In this document: piece after piece, positions 56,178 through 64,000 of the stretch
How positions within the stretch are numbered: position 1 is the stretch's first letter
Layout: the number at the start of each line of letters is the position of its first letter
Assembly: GCA_014058105.1 (NCBI GenBank)
Contig: JACGCM010002394.1
Coordinates: 2,294,001-2,358,000, forward strand
Source: Kingdonia uniflora
Taxonomy: Eukaryota > Streptophyta > Magnoliopsida > Ranunculales > Circaeasteraceae
DNA: 64,000 nucleotides
Direction of reading: 5' to 3'
Notes under the pieces: model-generated
What the model was told of the DNA's origin: nothing
Database searches by the model: none
Seen by the model: the letters and a program-made list of their open reading frames with translations, nothing else
Made by a program: the position numbers and the translations under genes

Positions 56178-56480
56178 TTAGCGCATCAGACCCGTAGATA
56201 CACCTTTCCCTGTATATGAGCCCCTAACCCTATCTTCTGCAAGGGTGCAGAGACAGGCCCAACGTTTCTCACCCGTCAAGACGAAGACATGATATCTCCA
56301 CTTATAGTAGAAATCTTCCTCAGCTTCAGCCGCCTCATCTCCCGATAAGCCTCGATACATTGGAGGAACAGGTGTTAAGATTGTCATTTCCAAGGACTGG
56401 TCACCAAAGTACTTCAACTTTAATCGCTGTACTTCAGATGTAATTTTATCTTTAAGAACCATACTCCGTATTTTTACCAT
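56178..56480 (-). CDS. Tat-3 small antisense gene s1, intact, 100 aa, function unknown
   Basis: First ATG at 56480 (MVKIRSMVLKDKITSEVQRL), about 56 bp after a TATA box. Blocks: LKLKYFGDQSLEM, FYYKWRYHVFVLTGEKRW and LCTLAEDRVRG, which match LKFFGQHDLEWDM, YVYLWGKLKFHFMTTEKR and LFLVALAE of Tat-2 s1 in order and spacing. An acidic stretch (GDEAAEAEED) is inserted before the FYYKW block. No known domain. Its survival as an open frame in an element with dead RT and integrase is notable but could be chance at this length. Confidence 0.62.
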   Translation of the reverse strand: MVKIRSMVLKDKITSEVQRLKLKYFGDQSLEMTILTPVPPMYRGLSGDEAAEAEEDFYYKWRYHVFVLTGEKRWACLCTLAEDRVRGSYTGKGVSTGLMR

Positions 56481-56535
56481 TTCAGAGAGAGTAAAGCATG
56501 CAAGAATTGACCCAAACAAGGTGATTAAGGTAATC

Positions 56536-56543
56536 TTTATATA
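56536..56543 (-). promoter_or_regulatory. TATA box of Tat-3 s1
   Basis: Minus strand TATATAAA. Confidence 0.5.
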
Positions 56544-56767
56544 ACCCTAACTTTATTATGTAGGTACGTTTTCCCAAGCGTTATCATTTAATACAGACGC
56601 GACTATTCAAACGCAAACCGTCACATACATCCACATCATCATTTAATACCCATAACTTCCCAATATCATGTAACTTCCACCCAGTCAAACGCCTTTATTG
56701 CCCCATTTCGAAATTATAAATTTTTACATATTCTTTCTCAGCCAAAGCCACTCGTGACTTCGGTTGC

Positions 56768-56778
56768 AAGGGGGCAAT
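56768..56778 (+). promoter_or_regulatory. Tat-3 polypurine tract
   Basis: AAGGGGGCAAT directly before the 3' LTR. Confidence 0.85.
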
Positions 56779-57358
56779 TGTAGGGACTTATTCCTCGACC
56801 TCACTCATAATCGAGCTCACTCCGTTCGATTTACTTCCATATCAGGCTTATGCAATTTTAGCACACAACACTCAAGTCAAATATTCTAACCAACCCCATA
56901 AACTACTAAAGAAATGAAATCGAGCTAAACCTGGAAAACGTTATTCAGTCAAAGACACCTGTCTCCCATGAACTCGTGAGTTATTCAGTCAACCGCCACT
57001 ATCCATATTATTCGACAGACGTGCTCCAGCACGATGATGAGTTGTGGGGAAAGCCTATAAAAAGGAGAAGTTCCAGAAGAGACAGGGACCAGGAAAATTG
57101 CTCAAAATTTCTTATTTATGAGATCAAAAGTATTTCTATATTTTAGGAATCATTTGTAATAAAGATATCCACTCTAAGTAATAAAGATACTTTTACGAAA
57201 ATCTTCCATACGAGGTTATGGTTTTTTACCTATTTAGAGGTTTTCCATGCTAAAAACACCTGTTTCAGTTTCTTACTCTATATTTGCATATTGTTATAGG
57301 ATCATTGGTGTGATAGATAATTCCTAATCAAATTGAGCTACAGAATTTGGCCATTACA
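56779..57358 (+). repeat. Tat-3 3' LTR
   Basis: 580 bp, TGTAGGGACTTATTCC...CCATTACA. Followed by GCTAG (Tat-3 target duplication). Confidence 0.92.
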
Positions 57359-58265
57359 GCTAGACTGGCACTGAACAGGTAAGTAGGTTTTTAACTCCTT
57401 GTTCTAAATATCAAGCCCTATGTATTTTTACAGAGTATGGAGAAGGTAATAGGTATGTCTTTTTAAGATAACAGAACTTCTATTCAAATAGATTCTTTTT
57501 CTATTCGAATAGAACTGGGAACATTTCTATTTGAATAAATTATATTGTATTCGAATAAAATGCCTTAGGCTATTTTTTATTCAAACAGATTTATTTTTAT
57601 TCAAATAGATTGGCTCAGCCGGATTTTTATTTGAATACATTTATTTTTATTCAAACAGAGGACGTGTTTTTTGTTTTCTTATTTAAGACATCCTTTCTTT
57701 TTTCATAACTCACCTCTTCCAAAACCTATTTTTTCAGAGCTTAATATTTAGTGAGAGGAGAGATTTTAACGAGCGATTTAACCCGAAGTAAAACTGAAAT
57801 TGAATCAATCAGAGAGATTTTGAAAACTTAATCATTAATTTATAAAGTTTGAGTGATTCAAGCTTTGAAGCTTTGGTGTGTTATTTGAGGCGAGGCATTA
57901 CGAGAACGAAGAGGTGTTATGAGAACGTTGAATTGATTATGAGGAGTTCAATTAGAAGAGAGGTTACCACAGGATGTGCTTATCGAGTCTATAAGTAATT
58001 GAATACTTGTAATTTGATTTCAATAATGGATTGTTTAGCTGTCGGGTGATTCGACAACCTGTGGGTTTATCTCCTGAGAAAGGTTTCCCACAGTATTAAA
58101 AATCTTTGCCCTTGTCTTTAAATTTCCAACTGCTTGCTTAACATTAGATAATTATATGGATTTAAACTATGTTAAGGTTATACCATTAATTCAAAGGAAT
58201 TAGGACCTATAGATTTGGACCTAATTTTTTCTAAATCGACTAGTCTCAAGCGTCATGGAATTTTA
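57359..58265 (+). repeat. Cop-1 3' LTR, right fragment
   Basis: Begins with the duplicated GCTAG and then continues the Cop-1 LTR exactly where 32475 stopped. Includes the palindrome array (about 57475-57660) with more copies of ATTTTTATTCAAA than the 5' LTR. Ends ATTTTA before GTTCT. Confidence 0.9.
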
Positions 58266-58270
58266 GTTCT

Positions 58271-59018
58271 TACAAGCTTAAGTTTATGCATAAATGAAGA
58301 GAGACCATTCCCATAAACCCCATTTGGTGAGTTTCTTTGAGCGATTTGAAGGAAGTTGTCATGAAGGTACCACATTCTTATGAACCAAAAGGGCCTAGGA
58401 CCTCTACACCCTTCAATGCGAAAAGATAGAACCATAGGCATATGATATGTGCAAAGCCTCTTAAGATTATGAAGTACCTTGTCGAGTCTTGCTCAAGCTC
58501 TTGTACTGCTACTGTGATTATTGCACCAAGTGAACTTCAAGCCAATAAAATTAGCTTCAATTAGCCTACAAGAGTTAATCATATATTCAAATTCCTGCAT
58601 AGAATAAATATTAGGGAAATTGCTACCAAGTTTCTCTCCTTTAGATCTAAGAGTAATAAATTCTCCTGAAATCAACCACAGTTCATCGATGCAATGAGAT
58701 ATAGTAGGTAGCTCATCCCAAAGTGGCCTCCTATAAGGATATTCACACTTAACGTAAATAATAGTAAATAGACATGACCAACCTCCTCTAGCATAAACTA
58801 AAACAGTCAAAGCATGATTAGTCACTCTTTTAATATTTACATTTAAGTTACCTTTCCACATGAACCAAATCTATCCACCATGATCTTTGTTAGCAATGCC
58901 CTTGTGAAAACCTAGTCTTTCGACAATACAATCCAGCTTGCTGGAGTCCATAAATTATTCAATAATAGCAATAAGACCTAAATTATGCATTTTGATCAGA
59001 TATTTGAGATGATTAATT
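58271..59018 (-). pseudogene. LINE, 5' third: endonuclease domain
   Basis: Minus strand from about 59018: RTINHLKYLIKMHNLGLIAI, DSSKLDCIVERLGF, ALTVLVYARGGWSCLFTIIY, RRPLWDELPTISHCIDELWL, SGEFITLRSKGEKLGSN (the GDFN motif is degraded), EFEYMINSCRLIE and GLKFTWCNN. After a frameshift it reads MWYLHDNFLQIAQRN and KLKLVRT, and continues in frame as SLKKWNSEAF at 27525 across Cop-1. It is the APE-type endonuclease of a plant LINE ORF2. Similarity stops at about 59018, which may be the point of 5' truncation. Confidence 0.85.
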
Positions 59019-60709
59019 GTTCGGATATGGGGACGGATTCGGGGACCCTAGGAAATGAAACCCTAAGTAGACCCTAAAAAAGGGCCACTCATCTGGCTAA
59101 GATAATTTAAGCCTTTCCTATAAAGGATATGAGGTGGCATTTTTGTAATGAGGTAGAGTCCTCTCCCCTTCTTACTCATGAGGTGACACTCTCCTCACGT
59201 AGTCCCCATTTCTAGAGTTTGAATTATTAGAACTCACTCCTCTCTCCAAGTTCTCTCTCTCTCTCTCTTTTCCAACCATTCATTTCGTTATGGTTTATTA
59301 TTGGAAATACATAATCGAGAGGAGAGAATTTGAAATTAACCGACAGACTCCCATTCTCTTTCTGTAAATGTTGTTCAAGGAGGAAATTAGGGATTTAAAT
59401 TTTTTGTAGGGTTGAATTTGTTGTGTTTCAGTGACTTTCCCTCTTCTCTTTCTCCCATAACAAATTAGGAATTTCATCAGATTTTGGTGAATTTATATGG
59501 TTGAATTTTGAGAGCTTCTTCCGATCTAAAAATTAGGGGTTCCCTCATACCTGAACAACAGTTCCCCATTTCTTTAAGCAATAATTTTATAGAGGGAGCA
59601 ATGGTCCCATGCAACAGTTTCCCAGTTTCTCCATAATTCCTCAGTCGCATAAACTTGGAAAACAGGAACGAAGAAGAGCAAAATAAGAGAGTTAAGTAAT
59701 TCGGTACTGCTCTAAGCTATTTCCCCTGCAGTGAAATGAGTAAATGTCTTTTTTACTACTGAAGATATACATAACCCATTATGAAACCCCTGTGTTAAGC
59801 CAAATTGTCAGACTATAATTGTCATCGATATGGGCAATTGATAATTCCTACACGACCTTATTGTCAGAAACTGTGATGATCGATGATAAATTATCGATCA
59901 TCTGTGCCTTTGACATTTATGACCTATTTTAACTTTGCTTTTTGTTTTAGTTTCAGATTCGCTGTGATGTGTTAAGTGATGTTCTTCTTTCAAAGCCCTT
60001 AGAATGGTAATGGGGTTTAGATTATTGAATGTGTGTATAAATTAATTATGGGGTGTTCTTGTGTGGATAAAACTGAGAAATAAGATGATGTCCACATCCC
60101 AATTTCCCCACCTGGTGAAAAGAGAGATGAGGTTACGGGGCAAGTAGAGGAAGAAGAAGTTGCACAAGCTAAAATTGAGTTTGAATTAGAATTCAGCCAT
60201 CTAGAAACTGAGTATTGGGTAATAAGGCATTTAGAATATATGAATGTAAGACGTAGCATGCCAGATTATGATTCGTCTGATGACTCTTCATACAGTTGGC
60301 AGAGGGGTCCATATAGTTGGAAGGAATGTTACTGCAACTAGATGTTGTAACAGTAATGGTGTATTTGGGCTAGAACATCTAGATAGTATAAGAAGGGGGT
60401 AGTGTTTTATTTCGGTTAGCGTAATATGCATTTTGCAATCTAGCATTTGTGCTACATGGTGTAATCATAGTAGTTTTGGAATTAAAGGAACTATTGTTTT
60501 GACTAATTACCCTATAAATCTATCTCTTATTTCAAACTCAATGTTCTTTAATTCTGAAAGTTTTATCTATGAATTTTTTAGTTTTACAGACATACGATGG
60601 AGTCATCAGATAGGGCTAAAAATGAATGTAGGTGTTCCGTTCAATTTTCCAGAATGTTATACCTATCCTTTGTTAGCGGACCCCCCCCCCCCCCCCCCCC
60701 CTACAAGGG
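59019..60709 (+). other. Spacer left of the FAR1-like pseudogene
   Basis: No firm gene. A (CT)n run lies at about 59244-59262 in a pyrimidine-rich stretch like a plant 5' UTR. A perfect inverted repeat GATGATCGAT / ATCGATCATC with an 8-base loop is near 59876-59905. An acidic open stretch (about 60105-60340: TGQVEEEEVAQAKIEFELEF, then SMPDYDSSDDSSYSWQRG) might be an upstream exon of the FAR1-like gene, but I could not connect it. Confidence 0.4.
60681..60701 (+). repeat. C21 homopolymer
   Basis: 21 consecutive C just upstream of the FAR1-like domain. Length is error-prone. Confidence 0.85.
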
Positions 60710-63120
60710 CTAAAATTTTGAGAATATTAAAGTTGCACGTGTTTGCTATGAGCAATATGGAAGAGGTCAAGGATTTTCTATGAAGAAGCACAATTTCACT
60801 AAGACAAACAGATCAGAGGATGTAGGTAGAGTAAAGTTCTGTTATTCTAATAGTAGATTTTTAAAGAAAAACATAGGGATAGATTCGGAGACCAGTGAAA
60901 TAGATGGGAATAGAAGATCATTGGATAAGAATGGATGTAAAGCAATAATGAACATCAAGTAATGGAATAACAAACTCTGTAAATACATTATCATAAGTTT
61001 TTCAAATTTCCCTAACCATAAACTGGTATCTCCGTGCAATCATCATCATATGAAGGTGAATCGATTTTTTTCTAGAAGCGGCAATAAACCTTGCAGAGAC
61101 CTTTGAGCTCCACAACATTCCAGTAAGCAAAGTCCTGGCTTTATTTCCAGACAAAACCTTTAACAAATGACACTGCTACAACCACAAGGCAAAAGTAAAC
61201 AAGAAAAAGTTAACAAGAGGTGACGCACAAGCTCTGTTGGAGTGGTTTAGGATGAAATAAATTAAAGATTCAATGTTTTATTTTGATATTGAATTGGATA
61301 AAGAGGACCGAGTACTAAATTTCTTTTGGATTGATGGACGGTCAAGGTGTGCATACGAGGCATTTGGGGATGTGGTGACCTTTGATACTACGTACTGGAC
61401 CAATGTGTACAAGATGTCATTTACCCCATTTGCCAGAATCAACAACTACTAACAAACGATTCAATACGGATGTGCTCTACTAAGGAATAAACAATAATCA
61501 ACATATGTATGGTTATTTCATATGTGGCTGAAGGCAATGAACAACAAGTACCATAGGTTAATTATCACTGATCAGGTTACAGCTATGGGAGTGGCGATAC
61601 CCAAGATAAGCTTGAATGAGATAACGTGTTGTCGAGCATATATTGTTGTCTCTAATTGGTTGTCAATAATATATTGTCGACGTACTTTTTCCTCAAAAAT
61701 ATATATCATTGGTGTGTTAGGATTATGGACGGTATATTGCCGTATGCAAGATATAATCGACAATATATTGTCGACCTACTCTTTCCCCAAAAATATATAT
61801 CGTTGGTGTGTTGAGGTTATGGACGGTATATTGTCGTATGCAAGATATATTTGACAATATATTACTGGGAATATTTAGCCCATGTCTACTGAGTTATGTA
61901 TTTAATTATTTCCAGGTTTTCCACAATACCATCCATTGGCTCTATTTATGGTATATCAGACACAAATTCCCAGAGTAAATAGGCCATATTTATCAGGTCC
62001 CATCTTCGTTCAAGCAAGAGATTAGTTAGATAATGCACAATACCTACGATCCTCCGACTTTCAATGCATGGTGGATGGAACTAATGAATAAAAATAAGTT
62101 GGATGATAGCCATTAGATGCAAGGGATCTTCAATATTAGAATGAGATGGATACCATTATGGAGTAGATCAGCCTTCTTTGCAGGCATGAGCACTACAGGG
62201 CCCTGTGAGTCAATCAACAACTTTTTCAATGGTTGGTTACTTCCAACAACGAGGTTGTATAGTTTTGTGACCAAGTTTGGCACTGCCCTGTTAGAGACAT
62301 ATGAGCGAGAGAAGGAAGAAGACTTCGCGTCTGAACATAATATCGTCAAGTAGCTCCTCATCAGGCCCTTCTAAAATACATTGCAAAGATATATGCAAGA
62401 ATAATGTTTCACAAACTTGAGCAACAGTTGGACCAAGTAGTTTACTTTGTTGTAATAAAAATATATATAGAAGGCAACCTATGTGTACTAATTGTAAAAT
62501 TGCTTAGTTGTCATCCAGAGTCGTTCAAGTTGCATATAGACTTAAAGAAGTTAACTGGTCATTGTGGATGCAAGTTGTTTGAGTATGCTGAACTCCCATG
62601 CCAGCACCTCCTTAAAGTTTTCTCGAAATACAACATTTTTAAAATCCCAGTGGCTTTCATTATGACATGATGTAGAATAGGTGTAAATAAGTTCTCTTGG
62701 TTATATGATGAGAGCCACTTGTTGGTGGAGAAGTTACAAGAACCATTGCACCATAGAAAGTTATCACTTCGCGTATTGTTACTATTTAATATGGTTGCAA
62801 AGACTAAAGAAAACTATAAATTTACAGTTTCGAAGCAATATGAGATAAAGTCTTACCTTGACCATTATGACGAGTCTTTAACAGTCTTGGATGCATCGAA
62901 ACCAACCATGACAAGTCTTTTGGTGGAATCTATGATGTCAGGAACTCCTATTTCGGACCGTCTTGTGGTTCAAACAAAGGGTCGGGCTAAATTATATCAC
63001 AAGAAGGGAGGGAGATGGAATGGAAGGGGGGGATAGAGAGGGCTATTGAGAAGAAGAAGAGGATATGCATAAGATGTGGAGTATTTGGTAACCATGACAA
63101 ACGGACTTCCCACTTCTTAA
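60710..63120 (+). pseudogene. FAR1/FRS-like (MULE-type) transposase pseudogene
   Basis: FAR1 DNA-binding region: VCYEQYGRGQGFSMKKHNFT, NGCKAIMNIK and FPNHKLVSPCNHHHMKVNR. MULE transposase core: FYFDIELDKEDRVLNFFWID, YEAFGDVVTFDTTYWTNVYK, then FHMWLKAMNNKYHRLIITDQ. After an apparent intron (61606-61915) comes VFHNTIHWLYLWYI, then GIFNIRMRWIPLWSRSAFFA, GMSTTGPCESINNFF and REKEEDFASEH. SWIM zinc finger HCGCKLFEYAELPCQHLLKV (CxC...CxH, about 62564). C-terminal knuckle ICIRCGVFGNHDKRTSHF. Stops (for example MK-stop-IKDS, NNY-stop-QT) and frameshifts. It could be a decayed host FRS gene or a Jittery-like MULE. Terminal inverted repeats were not found by eye. Confidence 0.82.
61606..61915 (+). other. 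Apparent intron of the FAR1-like gene, with a 117-bp tandem duplication
   Basis: The coding text passes from AIPK (CCCAAG, 61605) to VFHNT (61916) as in FAR1-like proteins. The acceptor TTATTTCCAG is good; the donor reads ATAAGC where GTAAGC would be expected. Inside, ATTGTCGACGTACTTTTTCC (about 61673) recurs as ATTGTCGACCTACTCTTTCC (about 61768-61790), each unit ending in GACAATATATT. Palindromic TCGACAATATATTGTCGA lies at the junction. Confidence 0.6.
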
Positions 63121-63584
63121 GATGAAGATACTCGAAACAAGTATAACTTTGATACTATGCATAAACCCTACATTCTCCTTGATTAATCTATAATTGTATC
63201 CCCTTTATTTCTAGCCTAAATTGTATCAGTCCCCCATGTAGGGGGGACTCAAGAGAAATATGTTGAACCATTGCAAGACAACCACGAAAACAACAATATC
63301 AACGGAAATAAGAAGGCAACATGTTGATTTCTTTTTGACTTCAATATCAATGTATTTCATGAGCCCATGTTCAAAACTATTTAACCATCGTATTATATGG
63401 TATTGTAACCGCATTAATTAAGTGCGTATTCAAGCTCAAAATTGATTGTATTCATCTCAGTTTATGTATTGTGATGGTGCCGTACTATGACTTGGAATCC
63501 ATAGTAATGATATCGAATTGTACTTCTGATAAGAATTTGTCGAATGATCGATTTTGTCGACAATGTTGTGTGCCTAGGTATTGT
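63121..63584 (+). other. 3' flank of the FAR1-like pseudogene
   Basis: AT-rich, with GTCGACAAT and ATTGTCGAC words (63555-63590) like those in the enlarged intron. No gene seen. Confidence 0.4.
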
Positions 63585-64000
63585 CGACTCCTGTATAGAT
63601 TGTACAAATTATTGCTTATACCAACTAAATGATAATCTTCAAAGAGCAGGCTGTCAGATGCATAGTTGATCGATAATACAACAATAGACAATGGGAACAA
63701 GAATCAATTTCAAAAGGGTAATTCAGTCCAAACCAAGTATATTAATCTGGGGACTTCTATTAATCTGTCTCCCAAAAATATTGTAATCAAACAACTACAT
63801 CCACCTATGACCAAAATGTGACCATCTCACTTAATTTGTTTAAATTGTCATTTACGCCAACTAACCGACAACTTTCAAATAGTAGGCTAACGAATGCCTA
63901 GTTGATCGACAATACAATAATAGTTAGAATATACTCATAATACAAACAACCACCAATTTTAAATAGGCAAATCAGACTGAACCAAGTATATTCCCATTAA
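63585..64000 (+). repeat. Tandem repeat, about 240 bp period, running off the window
   Basis: TAGTTGATCGATAATACAACAATAG (about 63664) recurs as TAGTTGATCGACAATACAATAATAG (about 63899). The flanks also match (CAACTAAATGATAATCTTCAAA with CAACTAACCGACAACTTTCAAA; AACCAAGTATATT at both ends). Two units are seen; more may follow outside. Confidence 0.7.

Larger units (their letters stand above)
32476..57358 (+). mobile_element. Tat-3: Ty3/gypsy LTR retrotransposon, Tat type, plus strand, hosting Tat-4
   Basis: LTRs 32476-33055 and 56779-57358, both 580 bp. Target duplication GCTGG/GCTAG (one change). Without Tat-4 about 12.3 kb. Gag is deleted: the protease block begins about 150 bp after the PBS. 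RT, both RNases H and integrase follow Tat-4. Then come a tandem block unrelated to that of the other three elements and the antisense module on the minus strand. It is a separate, more distant subfamily: LTR start TGTAGGGAC instead of TGTAGTAGNCTACTCG. Confidence 0.93.
27531..58265 (+). mobile_element. Cop-1: Copia-superfamily element, gag-only, hosting Tat-3 in its 3' LTR
   Basis: 5' LTR 27531-28505. 3' LTR begins at 32368, is cut at 32475 by Tat-3, and resumes at 57364 to 58265. Perfect target duplication GTTCT (27526-27530, 58266-58270). PBS TGGTATCAGAGCGG for initiator Met-tRNA. About 5.8 kb without the guest. Only gag is recognisable: long, with coiled coil and two Cys-His knuckles, plus a long non-coding 3' region with repeated polypurine tracts, all features known for Sireviruses. 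I see no protease, integrase or RT, so it is a deleted or non-autonomous copy. Confidence 0.9.

Noticed and set aside
60433..60783. 116-codon frame containing a poly-Pro run
   Set aside because: The Pro run is only the C21 tract, and the right end overlaps the FAR1 domain in another frame, which carries the conserved motifs.
61522..61854. 110-codon plus-strand frame with a repeated Tyr/Ile-rich motif
   Set aside because: The first 28 codons are the FAR1-like core; the rest is the translated tandem duplication within the apparent intron.

Overview
This is plant nuclear DNA, almost entirely a nest of retrotransposons. The evidence is a plant-type non-LTR element with a zf-RVT-like tail, a Copia element primed by initiator tRNA-Met, four Ty3/gypsy elements of the Tat type (two RNase H domains, PBS starting TGGCGCC, no chromodomain seen), and a FAR1/MULE-type transposase relic. 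I found no rRNA, tRNA or CRISPR array and no intact host gene. Nearly every polyprotein is broken by stops, frameshifts and deletions, so this looks like old heterochromatin. I cannot name the species. | NESTING. All insertion borders can be read directly. The oldest layer is a LINE on the minus strand, now in three pieces: 58271-59018 (endonuclease), 25869-27530 (linker and RT) and 330-937 (RT end and zf-RVT-like part). A Copia element, Cop-1 (27531-58265, plus), split the first joint with target duplication GTTCT. A Tat element, Tat-1 (938-25868, minus), split the second with GGCCC. Tat-2 (3297-16577, minus, TSD TGAGG) sits inside Tat-1. Tat-3 (32476-57358, plus, TSD GCTGG/GCTAG) sits inside the 3' LTR of Cop-1. 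Tat-4 (33721-46296, plus, TSD GGCCG/GGACG) sits inside Tat-3. | LAYOUT OF A TAT ELEMENT. Each reads, in its own direction: LTR, PBS, gag, protease, RT-RNase H, second (archaeal-type) RNase H, integrase, a tandem-repeat block, then a gene module on the OPPOSITE strand, a polypurine tract and the 3' LTR. Tat-3 has lost gag, Tat-4 has lost the RT core, and Cop-1 has no recognisable pol. | THE ANTISENSE MODULE. All four Tat elements carry it. Starting from the 3' LTR it has one or two small related genes of about 100-135 codons (s1, s2), each with its own TATA box, then a spliced main gene (aG). In Tat-1, -2 and -4 aG has a leader intron of about 275-303 nt ending 6-7 nt before the ATG, an acidic N-terminus, a conserved central domain interrupted by a 72-79-nt intron (81 nt in Tat-3), a basic region, a third short intron in the three close relatives, and a coiled-coil C-terminus. 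Antisense genes in Tat-lineage elements are known. The two small paralogues and the separately promoted three-unit layout are what I would look at first. | RIGHT END. From 59019 to 64000 the nest is left behind: a spacer, then a FAR1/FRS-like transposase pseudogene (about 60710-63120) with an apparent intron enlarged by a tandem duplication, then a tandem repeat that runs to the window edge.
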